A DNA stretch of 64,000 nt from Yersinia kristensenii (GTDB lineage: Bacteria > Pseudomonadota > Gammaproteobacteria > Enterobacterales > Enterobacteriaceae). Of this stretch, positions 18,178-29,089 are shown piece after piece; within the stretch, counting starts at the first letter, position 1; each line of letters starts with the position of its first letter. The stretch is from assembly GCF_900460525.1 (NCBI RefSeq), contig NZ_UHIY01000001.1, positions 1,364,001 through 1,428,000 on the forward strand. The letters are read 5' to 3'. Under the pieces are notes generated by a model. The model had not been told where the DNA came from and made no database searches. It saw only the letters and a program-made list of their open reading frames with translations. Both the position numbers and the translations under genes were made by a program.

Positions 18178-19632
18178 ATGTACCTTGGCATCGATCTAGG
18201 CACCTCCGGCGTTAAAGCCATTCTCCTGGCCGAAAACGGGCAAGTCATTGCCAGCCAAGGTGCAGCGTTATCTGTCTCCCGCCTACATCCTTTATGGTCT
18301 GAGCAAAACCCCGCCGATTGGTGGCAAGCCGCTGATCAAGCAATGCAAACCTTAGCCGCAGACCATGATTTAAAACAAGTAAAAGCCCTCGGACTGACCG
18401 GCCAAATGCACGGTGCAACCTTGCTGGATAAACAGCATCGAGTGCTGCGCCCAGCCATTTTATGGAATGATGGCCGCAGTTTTGTCCAATGCCAGGCGCT
18501 GGAAAAAGCGGTAGCGGAATCCCGCCAAATTACCGGTAATCTTATGATGCCGGGCTTTACCGCACCGAAGCTAAAATGGCTGGCGGAGAATGAGCCAGAT
18601 ATATTTAAGCACATTGATAAGGTGTTGTTACCAAAAGATTATTTACGTTTTCTAATCAGTGGCGATTTTGCTAGTGATATGTCCGATGCCGCTGGAACAA
18701 TGTGGCTCGATGTAGCAAAACGCGATTGGAGTGATGAAATGCTGGCGGCCTGCGGCCTAAATCGCCAGCACATGCCCGCCCTCTTAGAGGGTAGCCAGAT
18801 TACCGGCCATGTCAGTGCGGATATTGCGCGCCGCTGGGGCCTCAACCCAGTTCCGGTAGTTGCTGGCGGAGGGGATAATGCCGCCGGTGCAATCGGGGTT
18901 GGCTTGTATCAAACCGGGCAGGCGATGTTGTCGCTAGGCACATCCGGCGTCTATTTTGCGGTCAGTGATGGCTTCTTGAGTAATCCGGCCAGTGCCGTGC
19001 ACAGCTTTTGCCATGCTTTACCGAGTACCTGGCACCTGATGTCAGTAATGTTGAGCGCCGCATCATGTCTTGATTGGGCTTGCCAACTCACAGGAGCCGA
19101 GAGTGTCCCTGCGCTGATTGATGAAGTCGAAAATACGCCGCAAGCTGCCACGCCAGTGTGGTTTTTGCCCTATCTTTCTGGCGAACGAACTCCTCATAAT
19201 AATCCGAATGCTAAAGGGGCTTTCTGGGGCTTTACCCATGAACATGGCCGGGCAGATTTAGCCCGTGCGGTATTGGAGGGAGTAGGATTTGCTTTAGCTG
19301 ACGGAATGGATGCTCTGCATGCCAGCGGGTTACAACCCAAATCGGTCACCTTAATTGGTGGCGGAGCGCGAAGCCCATATTGGCGGCAAATGCTGGCAGA
19401 TATTAGCGGCCAAACACTGGAGTATCGAACTGGCGGTGATGTCGGCCCTGCTTTAGGTGCCGCCCGATTAGCCCAAATTGCCCTCAATCCGGATATTCCA
19501 TTAGCTGATTTATTACCTGCACTGCCACTGGAGCAAACACATTTGCCAGATGCACAGCGCCATCAGAATTATGCCGCTCGTCGTGTCACCTTTAAAAAGC
19601 TTTATCAGCAATTACTGCCATTATGTGAATAA
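18178..19632 (+). CDS. xylB: Xylulokinase
   Basis: 484 residues of the FGGY kinase family, same length as E. coli XylB. N-terminal ATP-binding GIDLGTSGVKAILL, GLTGQMHGATLLD, and ILWNDGRS lead. The catalytic region follows (DYLRFLISGDFASDMSDAAGTMWLDVAKRDWS), then GGGDNAAGAIG, LSLGTSGVYF, and C-terminal IGGGARSPYWRQMLADISG. It phosphorylates D-xylulose to xylulose 5-phosphate for the pentose phosphate pathway. Cotranscribed with xylA, with a GAGGAACATAT leader before the ATG. Confidence 0.97.
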   Translation: MYLGIDLGTSGVKAILLAENGQVIASQGAALSVSRLHPLWSEQNPADWWQAADQAMQTLAADHDLKQVKALGLTGQMHGATLLDKQHRVLRPAILWNDGRSFVQCQALEKAVAESRQITGNLMMPGFTAPKLKWLAENEPDIFKHIDKVLLPKDYLRFLISGDFASDMSDAAGTMWLDVAKRDWSDEMLAACGLNRQHMPALLEGSQITGHVSADIARRWGLNPVPVVAGGGDNAAGAIGVGLYQTGQAMLSLGTSGVYFAVSDGFLSNPASAVHSFCHALPSTWHLMSVMLSAASCLDWACQLTGAESVPALIDEVENTPQAATPVWFLPYLSGERTPHNNPNAKGAFWGFTHEHGRADLARAVLEGVGFALADGMDALHASGLQPKSVTLIGGGARSPYWRQMLADISGQTLEYRTGGDVGPALGAARLAQIALNPDIPLADLLPALPLEQTHLPDAQRHQNYAARRVTFKKLYQQLLPLCE

Positions 19633-19692
19633 GATAAATTGTGTAAATAAGCTAAAGTTCAGGTTATAACGCATAACAGGTTGTAGAGAGGA

Positions 19693-20457
19693 TTATTTCT
19701 TTTCCACAGCCTGAATCTGGCAATGACCTATCGAGCAGTTAACATGGCGAATGATCATCTGGCCAAAATCATCCATATAGCCGATGCTATAATAGTCACC
19801 ATTATATCCGGGAGTCTTAATGGACTCAGTGCTAAATGGCGCAATCATGACACTGTCAAAACCGGGGAAGTTACCGCGATTATCCCGATTTAAATGCCCT
19901 AGCGTGACGTAATATGGTGTAGGATTATGAATTTTAAGAGATTCTATTTTCTGGCTAAACTGTAATTTCTCCTGCCAGATAGCCTTATAATCCGCTTTAA
20001 TCGCCTCTGGCCGATAAAATAGTTTTATTTTGCTTTGAATAGCTATTTGTACCGCATCAGTCATTTCACTCTTCGGCGGTATTTCCCGCACATTAAAATA
20101 GAACAAAGTTTCACGATCGGTGGCTAACTGCTTAACATCTGGTAGCGAGATAATGCGCACCAAAGTTTTCTGACCCGCATCAATCCGTTGTATCGGGGGT
20201 AATACAGACAATGGGCTATCTACTTTTTGCCCGGCTGTATTTTCCAACCAGGATTGCGCCAAATAAGGCGATGTCGCGCTTTTATTTTGCAAAACAATAC
20301 TGGCTGATGTGTCGGTACTGTTGAAAATAATCCGTGTTCTATCCAGACTTATTGCCGCTTCACTCACTCCAGCACTAAACAAAAATGCTATTGCCACTAG
20401 GATGTTATTTAACTGATTATTTTTCTTTATCAACATCGCGTTATTAAGGTCTTGCAT
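19693..20457 (-). CDS. Orphan periplasmic fimbrial chaperone (PapD-like)
   Basis: 254 residues. A signal peptide (about residues 15-35, LVAIAFLFSAGVSEA) is followed by the two Ig-like domains of chaperone/usher chaperones: AISLDRTRIIFNSTDTSASIVLQNKS (G1 start), YLAQSWLENTAGQK, FIVTPP-like LSVLPPIQRIDAGQKTLVRI, and ETLFYFNVREIPP (the family signature). It normally donates a strand to fimbrial subunits in the periplasm. No usher, subunit or adhesin gene adjoins it, so it is either a remnant or serves a distant locus. The start could also be the Met at residue 8. Confidence 0.85.
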   Translation of the reverse strand: MQDLNNAMLIKKNNQLNNILVAIAFLFSAGVSEAAISLDRTRIIFNSTDTSASIVLQNKSATSPYLAQSWLENTAGQKVDSPLSVLPPIQRIDAGQKTLVRIISLPDVKQLATDRETLFYFNVREIPPKSEMTDAVQIAIQSKIKLFYRPEAIKADYKAIWQEKLQFSQKIESLKIHNPTPYYVTLGHLNRDNRGNFPGFDSVMIAPFSTESIKTPGYNGDYYSIGYMDDFGQMIIRHVNCSIGHCQIQAVEKK

Positions 20458-20688
20458 GGTTTATTCCATTCCAATGTATATCGTCTTATCGTGAATAACA
20501 TTTTTCCTTAATCAGTGTTTTCGGCCAATAAACTGTTTTAATGAGTCTTTTTTCATTAACTTTTTAATCTACTTGGGGCGGAAGTAAAATCTGGTCCCTT
20601 TTATTCCCTATGATGGCCGGATTTGGCATTTCACTCAGCTCAAAACCCGCCAATAATGGAGCCATACCCCTACGGCGGAGGGCCGGAA

Positions 20689-21249
20689 ATGACTAACAGC
20701 GCATTACTGATCATTGATGTTCAACAATCATTCGAACATAAGTCTTTTTGGCAGCAAGATGATTTACCCGCTTTCTCTGCGGCTCTGAACCAGCTGATTA
20801 CAGGCTGTAAACAGCGGGGCGTTGCGCTAGTAGATGTCTTCCATGTTGCTCCTGAAGGCCCGTTTTCACTGGCTTCTGGCTATGTGAAACCCATGTCTCT
20901 GGTGTCCCATCAGGCGGATGTCACCGTGCAAAAACGGGTGCATAATGCGCTGACCGATTCCGGGCTGGATCAATGGCTGAAAGAGCGGCAAATAAATCAC
21001 CTGATTATTGCGGGCATGCGCACTGAACAATGCTGTGAAACCACTGCGCGCGTGGCGTCGGATTTAGGTTATCAAGTCACTTTTGTCACGGATGCCACAT
21101 TGACGTTCCCTATGACTCAACCTAATGGCATCGTCCTGAGCAGTGCTGAATTAAAATTACGCACCGAAACCGTGCTCATCGACCGGTTTGCTGCTGTTCG
21201 TACCGTCGCGGAAACATTGCATGCTCTGGATGAATCATGCAATAAATGA
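20689..21249 (+). CDS. Isochorismatase-family cysteine hydrolase
   Basis: 186 residues from ATG 20689, chosen because GGAGGG stands 8 bases upstream; the frame is open to 20623. The catalytic triad of the family is visible: Asp in LLIIDVQQSF, Lys in VQKRVHNAL, Cys in GMRTEQCCETTARVASDLG. Members hydrolyse isochorismate, nicotinamide, N-carbamoyl or related amides; the substrate is not evident. It is followed 19 bases later by a GlxA-type regulator, with which it probably forms a unit. Confidence 0.83.
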   Translation: MTNSALLIIDVQQSFEHKSFWQQDDLPAFSAALNQLITGCKQRGVALVDVFHVAPEGPFSLASGYVKPMSLVSHQADVTVQKRVHNALTDSGLDQWLKERQINHLIIAGMRTEQCCETTARVASDLGYQVTFVTDATLTFPMTQPNGIVLSSAELKLRTETVLIDRFAAVRTVAETLHALDESCNK

Positions 21250-21268
21250 TATCTAACCAGAGAGCCTT

Positions 21269-22249
21269 ATGTCCCTATCGTCAAAAGGGGATATATCAAC
21301 CGGTAACGGTGAATTAACAATGCGACGAAATGTCTATTTTCTCTTGCTGCCTGGCGTGTTGTCACTAGATTTAACCGGCCCGGCTGAAACGCTACGGCTG
21401 GCAGGGGCGTTTAATCTTTGTTATATCAGCCCCTTGCCACAAGTGATGTCATCCACTGAGATGATGTTGGGCCAGTTGCAGCCGCTACCAGACAGCTTAC
21501 CGGAAGGCAGTTTACTGGTAGTGCCGGGTGTGAGTGATTCACGCCACTATTTTGCGACCGAGACTGCAGCAATAGCTCGCCACTGGCTACAACAGCAGAC
21601 AGTCGCGATTAAACAACAAAAAACGATTCTGGTTTGTGTCTGTTCCGGGGCGTTGTTGGCAGCGCAAGCCGGGCTATTGGATGGCTATCAATGCACCACT
21701 CATCATCATGTGCTTGAACGGTTGCGCCAACAAGCTCCGGCGGCCCAAACCAAAGAAAACCGTATTTTTGTTGAAGATCGCGGGGTCTATACCAGTGCGG
21801 GGATTACCGCCGGTATTGATCTCTCTTTGCATCTGATCAGCCGCTATTGCAGCCCGCAAACCGCGCTGGAAGTCGCGCGGGAGATGGTGGTTTATTTCCG
21901 CCGCTCGGGGGATGACCCGCAACTTTCGCCGTGGTTACGTTACCGCAACCATCTCCATCCGGCGGTACACCGAGCGCAGGATGTGATGTCCGCAGCCCCC
22001 CAAGAGGAGTGGTCGCTGCTTCAGGTTGCACAGAAAGCCCATGTTAGTAGCCGTCATTTAACCCGATTATTCCGCGAACATGTTGGGATCAGTGTGCGCG
22101 AATTTCACGAGCAATTACGGGTAGCCGTGGCTGAAGTCCGCCTGCAAGAGGGGCTTAATCTGGAGAAAGCAGCACTGGCGGCGGGTTTTTCCTCCGCCCG
22201 CCAGCTTCGACGCGCGCAACAGCGCGGCAGGCCACAGTTAACTGACTAA
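21269..22249 (+). CDS. GlxA-type AraC regulator with DJ-1/PfpI domain
   Basis: 326 residues. The N-terminal half is a class-I glutamine-amidotransferase-like DJ-1/PfpI domain (VYFLLLPGVLSLDLTGPAETLRLAG, nucleophile-elbow Cys in VCVCSGALLAAQAGLLDGYQ). The C-terminal 100 residues are an AraC-type double helix-turn-helix (EEWSLLQVAQKAHVSSRHLTRLFREHVG, LEKAALAAGFSSARQLRRAQQR). The true start may be the ATG at 21320. Its end overlaps the end of wecH, which is convergent. It probably controls the preceding hydrolase; the signal is unknown. Confidence 0.85.
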   Translation: MSLSSKGDISTGNGELTMRRNVYFLLLPGVLSLDLTGPAETLRLAGAFNLCYISPLPQVMSSTEMMLGQLQPLPDSLPEGSLLVVPGVSDSRHYFATETAAIARHWLQQQTVAIKQQKTILVCVCSGALLAAQAGLLDGYQCTTHHHVLERLRQQAPAAQTKENRIFVEDRGVYTSAGITAGIDLSLHLISRYCSPQTALEVAREMVVYFRRSGDDPQLSPWLRYRNHLHPAVHRAQDVMSAAPQEEWSLLQVAQKAHVSSRHLTRLFREHVGISVREFHEQLRVAVAEVRLQEGLNLEKAALAAGFSSARQLRRAQQRGRPQLTD

Positions 22250-23230
22250 TCGCCGCCGGTCAATGCGCTGTAATCCCATGGACAGTAAGGTGCTCAGTGC
22301 CAGTGCTAGCGCGAAGACATAGAAAATATCCAGCACCGGATAGTCTGTAAAATCATAATGATGGGTGCGGATAAAATGAATAATAAGCGCATGGAAACCG
22401 TAAATCGCCAGTGAATGCCCGGCCAGCCAACTCAACCAGGCAATAGGCTGATTCAGGCAATTTTTAAACCACACCAGCAGTGATACCGCCGCAACAAAAA
22501 CCAACGGGCCGCAGTACATATAGAATGTATCCGCAAAGCTGCCATTGATTCGCGTCTGTTTCTCCGTTGAGATAGCAATGAATACCACACTCATAATGAA
22601 CAACAATGCCGCGCCCCAACTGATACCCCGCCCCCGAGTATCGAGCATACCAATGGCCCGCCCCAGCAGCGCATACAATAAGTAATAGAAAGTATCGCCG
22701 TAGATATAGAGATTTATCGGCAATAAATGGAAGTCGCCAACGGTGTATTGACTGGTCTGTGGGTTAGCCACCACCGCCAACAACAGAATGACCACCGCCA
22801 GATAGCGGCCTGATACCGGTTTAACATTAATCAGCGGTGAAACCAGATAAACCACGATAATGGCGTAGAAAAACCATAAATGATAAAACACCGGTTTTTG
22901 CAGGATATTGTTCAGCGCCGCCCAACCATTGATGGGGGTCAGCGTCGAAATATAAATCAGCGCAATCAAACTGTAGAACAACAAGCATAGCCCTATGCGG
23001 GTAAAATGCTTTTTCTGCGCGCTTTTTTCACCAAAAAATAGATAACCGGAGATCATAAAGAACAAAGGCACGCAAGCTCGAGAGGCCGAATTCAGCAAGT
23101 TGGCAATGTCCCAATTCACTTCTCCTACCTGCGCACCACGGGTGACGTAATAAGTCGTGGCATGGATCATGACCACCATAATGCAGGCGACGGCGCGCAA
23201 GTTATCAATCCAGCCAATCTTATTGGTCAT
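22238..23230 (-). CDS. wecH: O-acetyltransferase WecH (acyltransferase 3 family)
   Basis: 330 residues, about ten TM helices, of the acyltransferase-3 family, and closely like E. coli WecH (YiaH): WIDNLRAVACIMVVMIHATTYYVT, LNSASRACVPLFFMISGYLFFGEKSA, QKPVFYHLWFFYAIIVVYLVSPLI, NLYIYGDTFYYLLYALLGRAIGM, IYGFHALIIHFIRTHH, and the C-terminal QRIDRRRLVS. It acetylates GlcNAc residues of enterobacterial common antigen at the inner membrane. In E. coli wecH lies near xyl and glyQS, so the neighbourhood is conserved in outline. The 3' end overlaps the convergent GlxA-type gene by 12 bases. Confidence 0.92.
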   Translation of the reverse strand: MTNKIGWIDNLRAVACIMVVMIHATTYYVTRGAQVGEVNWDIANLLNSASRACVPLFFMISGYLFFGEKSAQKKHFTRIGLCLLFYSLIALIYISTLTPINGWAALNNILQKPVFYHLWFFYAIIVVYLVSPLINVKPVSGRYLAVVILLLAVVANPQTSQYTVGDFHLLPINLYIYGDTFYYLLYALLGRAIGMLDTRGRGISWGAALLFIMSVVFIAISTEKQTRINGSFADTFYMYCGPLVFVAAVSLLVWFKNCLNQPIAWLSWLAGHSLAIYGFHALIIHFIRTHHYDFTDYPVLDIFYVFALALALSTLLSMGLQRIDRRRLVS

Positions 23231-23324
23231 GCATACTCTCTATCACCTGTTTTTATACTTAAAAGCGCCTAGTTATTTAGGACGCCAATAATCAGGCTGC
23301 AAACAATAACGTAAATTCGGCTGA

Positions 23325-23363
23325 TACCCAAAGTAAATGAAACGGCATCAAGCACGAAGGGTA
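23325..23363. repeat. Internally deleted ERIC-like element
   Basis: 39 bases starting TACCCAAAGT and ending ACGAAGGGTA. These ends are shared with the 130-base ERIC at 57989-58118, and the middle is lost. It lies between wecH and mdfA, which diverge. Confidence 0.55.
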
Positions 23364-23474
23364 ATTGTTGCCATAACGTTATATTGACGGCAAAATAGCC
23401 GTCCTAACATGCTCTGACTGTACATCCTGCCTGAGCAGTTCCCTTTTTTATGTTTATTATTAATAGCTTAACTT

Positions 23475-24704
23475 ATGCAAACTTCATTTTCACCCGCGAC
23501 GCGCTTAGGTCGACGGGCGCTTTTATTTCCCCTGTGTTTGGTATTATTCGAATTTGCCACCTATATCGCCAACGATATGATTCAGCCCGGTATGCTGGCG
23601 GTGGTCGCCGATTTTAATGCCAGCGTTGAGTGGGTTCCGACTTCCATGACAGCTTATCTGGCTGGCGGGATGTTCTTGCAATGGCTGCTGGGGCCATTAT
23701 CGGATCGCCGTGGGCGTCGCCCGGTGATGCTGGTTGGCGTCGCATTTTTTGTGGTGACGTGCCTTGCCATATTATTGGTCACGTCTATTGAACAGTTTAT
23801 CGCCATGCGCTTCCTGCAAGGGATCGGCCTGTGCTTTATCGGTGCTGTCGGCTACGCCACTATTCAGGAATCATTTGAAGAAGCGGTCTGTATTAAAATC
23901 ACCGCGCTGATGGCAAATGTGGCATTAATTGCCCCGCTACTCGGCCCCCTGGCTGGTGCCGCCTTGATACATGTCGCCCCGTGGCAATCCATGTTTGTGA
24001 TATTTGCGGTGCTGGGTGCGATTTCATTTGCTGGATTATGGCGGGCAATGCCAGAAACCGCCTCGCGCAAAGGGGAAAAACTGTCGGTAGGGGCGATGTG
24101 GCACGATTATAAGCAAGTGCTCGCTAACCGCCGTTTCCTGTGCGGATCGCTGGCGTTGGGCTTTGCCAGCTTGCCTCTGCTGGCATGGATTGCGCAATCG
24201 CCGGTGATTCTGATCAGCGGTGAGAAATTATCGACGGTGGAATACGGCGTGTTGCAGGTGCCCATTTTCGGCGCACTGATTATCGGTAACCTAACACTGG
24301 CGAGACTGAGCGGCAAAAAAAGTATTCCGCAGCTTATCCGCTATGGCGCAGGCCCAATGATTATTGGCCTGATGATTGCCGCTGGCTCGACCCTCTATTC
24401 ATCTCATGCTTATTTGTGGATGACGGCCGGGTTAAGTCTGTATGCCTTTGGTATTGGCCTGGCGAATGCTGGCTTGGTGCGCTTGACGCTGTTTGCCAGT
24501 GACATCAGTAAAGGCACAGTGTCGGCCGCCATGGGGATGATCAGTATGATGGTCTTCACCTTGGGGATTGAATTCGCCAAAGTGGCGTATCTGTGGGGCA
24601 ACAGCGGAATCTTCAATCTGTTCAACTTAATCAGTGGGTTGCTGTGGCTAGGTTTGGTGATGATTTTTATCCGTCGCCAGCCAGATTCATTGGCTACAGA
24701 GTAA
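23475..24704 (+). CDS. mdfA: MFS multidrug transporter MdfA
   Basis: 409 residues with 12 TM segments (E. coli 410), colinear with MdfA/Cmr. Helix 1 holds [23 protein letters not shown] with the membrane-embedded Glu26 equivalent. [33 protein letters not shown] is the MFS motif A, and [29 protein letters not shown] contains the drug-pump motif C. It exports chloramphenicol, quaternary ammonium and other lipophilic compounds and can act as an Na+(K+)/H+ antiporter in E. coli. It stands alone, divergent from wecH. Confidence 0.95.
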   Translation: MQTSFSPATRLGRRALLFPLCLVLFEFATYIANDMIQPGMLAVVADFNASVEWVPTSMTAYLAGGMFLQWLLGPLSDRRGRRPVMLVGVAFFVVTCLAILLVTSIEQFIAMRFLQGIGLCFIGAVGYATIQESFEEAVCIKITALMANVALIAPLLGPLAGAALIHVAPWQSMFVIFAVLGAISFAGLWRAMPETASRKGEKLSVGAMWHDYKQVLANRRFLCGSLALGFASLPLLAWIAQSPVILISGEKLSTVEYGVLQVPIFGALIIGNLTLARLSGKKSIPQLIRYGAGPMIIGLMIAAGSTLYSSHAYLWMTAGLSLYAFGIGLANAGLVRLTLFASDISKGTVSAAMGMISMMVFTLGIEFAKVAYLWGNSGIFNLFNLISGLLWLGLVMIFIRRQPDSLATE

Positions 24705-24710
24705 TATTGC

Positions 24711-24758
24711 CGAGGCGTGTCACTTAATATCTGTTAAACAGACTTAATGCACGCCTCG
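24711..24758. terminator. Stem-loop between mdfA and selB
   Basis: CGAGGCGTG at 24711-24719 pairs perfectly with CACGCCTCG at 24750-24758; an inner TCTGTT/AACAGA pair stacks within the loop. It lies between convergent genes and may end both, though a T-run is lacking. Confidence 0.5.
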
Positions 24759-24767
24759 CTCAGAAGC

Positions 24768-26660
24768 TCAATTCACAGCAGAAAACAGCCCCCTGTCGCG
24801 CAGGAAATGGTCATTACCCCGGCGGCGGGTAAACCCACTGCGGTCAAAGAATTCAAGGATTTGAATCGCCAGTTTGCGGCCAATGCCCAATTTGTCGCGG
24901 AAATCCGCTGCACTGGCACTGCCTTGACTGGCGTCCAGCTCACGAATTAAATCAGCAAACTGCTCAATACGTTGGCTCAGATAGTAGCGGTCAGGGACAA
25001 TTGCCGTGATGTAGCCCAGTTGCGCGGCTTTGCGTAATAAGCTGCGCATCTCGCCTTCATCCATGACTAACTCTGTGGCTAAATCACGCACCCACCAGGG
25101 ATCGTCAGAGAAATAGGGGGCAACCTGTTGCCATCGTGCTTGTTCTTGCTCGGTAAATCCTAATCCATGTTCGGGCAGGTGCAGCCAGCCGCGAGTATTC
25201 TTTAGCGCGCCCTGTGTCAGCAAATCATCAATCAAACGAAACACTAAAGTTTCATCCAGTGTCGGCAATGCCATGCGCCGCAAACGCGCCCGACCTAACC
25301 CTAACTGATCATTATGTTGCTGATGATAAAGGCATAAAACATGCAATAAGGTTTGTTGCGCTTGTTGGGCATGAGGGCTAGACAATGCAATATCACCGGC
25401 AATAACGCAGTCAGTACCGGTTAATAATGCAGCCATATCATGGCTACTCAGCTGGCGCGCCCAACTGAACTTACCCACAGAGAGCGGCCCTTGCGCCAAA
25501 TGCAGCCCCAGCACTTCACTGTCTGACTTCGCCTGCGCTAACGCGGTTAACCACGCCAAAAATGCCGGTTGCCGCTTACCGCGTTTTGGCACCGCCAGGT
25601 GGATGACCCGTGCAGCACCCAAGGTCTTTTTCGCGGCGATATCCCGTAGGATCAGCCGATCATTCTCAGCCAGCCACAGAGGGGTATCCAGCAATATCTC
25701 AGCCAATATCCATTGGGGTTTATCGCCCTCCTGCTGAGAACTGTTAAGCAGTGAAAAGCGCCCGGTAATATGGCTGGCAGCATGATGCAAATGCAGCGGT
25801 TGCCAATGCTGTATCGGTTCATCGGCATCGACAATAACCAAAACCCGATCAACGGATTCTGGTGGCTGTTGCGCTAATAGCCAGTCGCCGCGATCGATTT
25901 GTTGTTTGCTAATATCGCCAGTGATATTCAGCGCAATGCGCTGCCCCGCTTGTGCTTGCTGCGTATCTTGGTTTTGAGCGTGGATGCCCCGAACCCGCAC
26001 CGGACAATCGCTGCCAGTGAGCCATAGGGTATCGCCCACCGCGACTTTACCCGCTAACGCCGTCCCTGTGACCACTAAACCGGCACCTTTCACACTGAAT
26101 GCGCGGTCAATCGCCAGCCTAAAACGCCGCTGTAGCCGGCTATTATTTTCATCTTGCTGATGACATTGCGCCAGATGCTCGCGCAATTCGCTGATACCGC
26201 GATCGGCTGTCGCTGCCGTGACAAACAGAGTGACTTGCTCTGCTGGCCAGCCTTGAGCTGACAGTTCAGCCATCACTTGCTGGCGGACTTGCTCAATCCG
26301 CTCGCCAGATGCTCGGTCAGCTTTAGTCAGTGCGACCGTCAATGTCGGGTGGCCCGTCAGCCGTAAAATCGCCAGATGCTCGCGAGTTTGCGCCATTACG
26401 CCATCATCACACGCCACCACCAGCAAAGCGTGATCAATGCCGCCCACGCCAGCCAACATATTGGCAAGAAATTTCTCATGTCCGGGAACATCAATAAACC
26501 CAATGATACTGTCATCCGGTTGTGGCCAATAGGCATAGCCCAAGTCAATGGTCATTCCGCGCTGCTTTTCTTCCGGCAAGCGGTCAGCATTGACCCCAGT
26601 AATCGCCTGTAAAAGCGTAGTTTTACCGTGGTCGACATGTCCCGCAGTTGCAATAATCAT
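24768..26660 (-). CDS. selB: Selenocysteine-specific elongation factor SelB
   Basis: 630 residues. N-terminal GTPase domain with G1 [17 protein letters not shown], switch [12 protein letters not shown] and [15 protein letters not shown], and NKxD-type TKAD. EF-Tu-like beta barrels follow ([25 protein letters not shown]), then four winged-helix repeats at the C-terminus that bind the SECIS hairpin ([69 protein letters not shown]). It brings Sec-tRNA to in-frame UGA codons, here that of fdoG. It overlaps selA by 4 bases (ATGA). Confidence 0.97.
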   Translation of the reverse strand: MIIATAGHVDHGKTTLLQAITGVNADRLPEEKQRGMTIDLGYAYWPQPDDSIIGFIDVPGHEKFLANMLAGVGGIDHALLVVACDDGVMAQTREHLAILRLTGHPTLTVALTKADRASGERIEQVRQQVMAELSAQGWPAEQVTLFVTAATADRGISELREHLAQCHQQDENNSRLQRRFRLAIDRAFSVKGAGLVVTGTALAGKVAVGDTLWLTGSDCPVRVRGIHAQNQDTQQAQAGQRIALNITGDISKQQIDRGDWLLAQQPPESVDRVLVIVDADEPIQHWQPLHLHHAASHITGRFSLLNSSQQEGDKPQWILAEILLDTPLWLAENDRLILRDIAAKKTLGAARVIHLAVPKRGKRQPAFLAWLTALAQAKSDSEVLGLHLAQGPLSVGKFSWARQLSSHDMAALLTGTDCVIAGDIALSSPHAQQAQQTLLHVLCLYHQQHNDQLGLGRARLRRMALPTLDETLVFRLIDDLLTQGALKNTRGWLHLPEHGLGFTEQEQARWQQVAPYFSDDPWWVRDLATELVMDEGEMRSLLRKAAQLGYITAIVPDRYYLSQRIEQFADLIRELDASQGSASAADFRDKLGIGRKLAIQILEFFDRSGFTRRRGNDHFLRDRGLFSAVN

Positions 26661-28051
26661 GGTGCCAGCTCCCTGAGCAACGCCGTTTCATCCTCCAAAC
26701 AGCGCAAATCCAACCATAAACGCCCATCAGCGACGCGGCCAATGACGGGTTTAGCCAATCCACGCCAGCGTGCTGTGAGTGCTTCCAGCGCACTTCCACT
26801 GCCCTCTTTAGGCATAAATGTTACCGCCCAACTGGGTAAACGGTCTACAGGTAATGAACCACTGCCAATCTGCGACCAACATGGCTCAGCAGCCAGTGTA
26901 AAATCCGCACCATAGCTGCCATTGAGTGCAGCCAACACCCGCTGTGCGCTCTCGGCAATATTCTGCGCCGAGCGCGTCAGTAGCCGCAGGGTCGGTAATA
27001 ACTCACTCAAGCGGTCGGGCTGCTGATAGAGACGTAAAGTAGCGTCCAGCGCCGCCAATGTCATTTTATCGGCCCGCAATACCCGCTTGAGCGGATGCTG
27101 CTGCAATTGCTCAATCCACTGTTTTTTACCGAGAATGATCCCCGCCTGTGGGCCTCCAAGCAGTTTATCACCCGAGAAAGTTACCAAATCGACACCCGCC
27201 GCGATCAATTGCTGTGGCATCGGTTCAGCCGGTAAGCCGTAGCGGGTCATATCCACCAGCGAACCGCTGCCCAGATCTGTCGCGGTCGGGATAGCAAATT
27301 CATGCCCCAAAGCCGCCAATTGTTGCTCCGTCACTGAGGCCGTAAAACCCTCAATGCTGTAATTGCTGGTGTGCACTTTCATCAGCAGGCCGGTGTGTTC
27401 ATTAATAGCCTGGTGGTAATCTTTCAGGTGGGTGCGGTTGGTGGTGCCGACTTCAACCAGCTCACAACCGGCCTGACGCATCACATCCGGAATGCGAAAA
27501 GCACCGCCAATTTCGACCAACTCGCCACGAGAAACCACGACTTGCTTCCCAGCCACCATGACTGTCAGCATCAAAAACACCGCAGCAGCATTATTATTGA
27601 CGATGCAGGCATCTTCCGCCCCGGTCAGTTCGCAGAGCAAATCGGCCACCGCGCGATCACGATGACCGCGAACGGCATTACTCAGAGAATATTCGAGGGT
27701 AACCGCGCCACGCATGGCGTCAGTCACCGCAGCAATAGCGGATTCCGCTAAAGGCGCTCGCCCTAAATTGGTGTGTAAAACCGTGCCGGAGAGGTTAAAA
27801 ACGGGTTTCAATGCGGGTTGACGTTGATTTAATCGCTGACGTAAAGCCGCTGGCCAGTCTGCGCACCAATCAGCCAATGTATGGAATTGACCAATATATT
27901 CACGGGCCTCAGCCTGCATCAAACGCAGGGTTTCAGTTAACAGAGCTGCGCCATATTCGTCAAGCAAAGGGGCCATTTCTGACGACCGCAACAAGCTGTC
28001 TATGGCGGGTAACTGGCTGTAAAGATGATGGGATTCTGCGCTCATAGTCAC
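26657..28051 (-). CDS. selA: L-seryl-tRNA(Sec) selenium transferase SelA
   Basis: 464 residues (E. coli 463). A PLP enzyme that turns Ser-tRNA(Sec) into Sec-tRNA(Sec) using selenophosphate. Seen: [14 protein letters not shown] at the N-terminus, [73 protein letters not shown], and the PLP lysine in [13 protein letters not shown]. Upstream partner of selB in one operon. selD (selenophosphate synthase) is not in the window. Confidence 0.97.
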   Translation of the reverse strand: MTMSAESHHLYSQLPAIDSLLRSSEMAPLLDEYGAALLTETLRLMQAEAREYIGQFHTLADWCADWPAALRQRLNQRQPALKPVFNLSGTVLHTNLGRAPLAESAIAAVTDAMRGAVTLEYSLSNAVRGHRDRAVADLLCELTGAEDACIVNNNAAAVFLMLTVMVAGKQVVVSRGELVEIGGAFRIPDVMRQAGCELVEVGTTNRTHLKDYHQAINEHTGLLMKVHTSNYSIEGFTASVTEQQLAALGHEFAIPTATDLGSGSLVDMTRYGLPAEPMPQQLIAAGVDLVTFSGDKLLGGPQAGIILGKKQWIEQLQQHPLKRVLRADKMTLAALDATLRLYQQPDRLSELLPTLRLLTRSAQNIAESAQRVLAALNGSYGADFTLAAEPCWSQIGSGSLPVDRLPSWAVTFMPKEGSGSALEALTARWRGLAKPVIGRVADGRLWLDLRCLEDETALLRELAP

Positions 28052-28159
28052 TCAGCGGGGGTTATTAAATGCTACGGGAACTCATATTATATATGACTCA
28101 CCGGGAAGTTGACTCCCCGGGGAACTTATTCACTCGCGACCCTATTGACTCGAAAAAAG

Positions 28160-29089
28160 TTATTCACCTGGAAACACGAACGGATTAATACTGCTGCGGG
28201 CAAAACCTTCACCTTCCATCTTGGCATCGAGAATCAGCGAGGCTAAATCGTCGGCAACTGCTTCGACCATCGGGTCTTTTTCTTGATATAAGATTTTCAG
28301 GTAAGTGCCACAATCGCCACAACTTTCTGCTTTCACAGCAGCCAATTCGCTGTCCAGCGACCAGTAGTTCAAATCACGAGTTTGCTCGCAATTACTGCAT
28401 TTAATCCGCACCACATGCCACTCGCTCTCACACAAATTGCAGTGTAAATAACGCAAACCGCTGTGGGTGCCAATGTGTACCACACTGGAGACAGGAATAC
28501 TGCCGCATACCGGGCAAAATTGGCGATGTTCACCATACTCAGCCCGCGCTTTACCGGGGATTTGGCTGGCCATTTGCGTCCAATACAAGGATAGCGCCGC
28601 CCAGATAAAGGGCGCTTTTTCGCTACCTACATTGGCAAATTCGCGGTTTAACAGCGCATCGGCGTCCAACTCCAGCTCATGTACCGATGCCTTATCCAGA
28701 TTATCCAGCACCGCTGCAATAGGGTCGGGCGCATCAGGGCGTAGCTCGGCAATGAGCGCTGACAATAGCTTGCGCCAGTGGTCAGTACGGGGAAAAACGC
28801 TTAAATCCAGCGGCGGTTTACCACTGGCCGCGGATTGCGCCAACTCCGCTTGCATGTCCAACACCAGCGGGTGGTCATGCAGTGCTTTTTGCTGCGCCTG
28901 TGTAATTTTAGCCGCAAAATCCAGATAGTCCGCCAGCGGATTATCCAGCGCTAGCTGCTGCAAACGCTCGGTACGCCGGGTATACAGGCTTTTTAAATTC
29001 GCGAAAAGTAACGGCGGGATATTCCCCGCCGTCGTGCCTTTTTCGCTCTGTTTTCCTAATTGATCTTTAGGGACAATGCGAATACTCAT
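28160..29089 (-). CDS. fdhE: Formate dehydrogenase accessory protein FdhE
   Basis: 309 residues (E. coli 309). Four CxxC rubredoxin-like pairs bind iron: [28 protein letters not shown], and [14 protein letters not shown]. The N-terminus is [12 protein letters not shown]. It is a cytoplasmic maturation factor needed for active formate dehydrogenase N and O. It follows fdoI in the same operon with one shared base, the fdoGHI-fdhE order of the E. coli Fdh-O locus. Confidence 0.96.
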   Translation of the reverse strand: MSIRIVPKDQLGKQSEKGTTAGNIPPLLFANLKSLYTRRTERLQQLALDNPLADYLDFAAKITQAQQKALHDHPLVLDMQAELAQSAASGKPPLDLSVFPRTDHWRKLLSALIAELRPDAPDPIAAVLDNLDKASVHELELDADALLNREFANVGSEKAPFIWAALSLYWTQMASQIPGKARAEYGEHRQFCPVCGSIPVSSVVHIGTHSGLRYLHCNLCESEWHVVRIKCSNCEQTRDLNYWSLDSELAAVKAESCGDCGTYLKILYQEKDPMVEAVADDLASLILDAKMEGEGFARSSINPFVFPGE

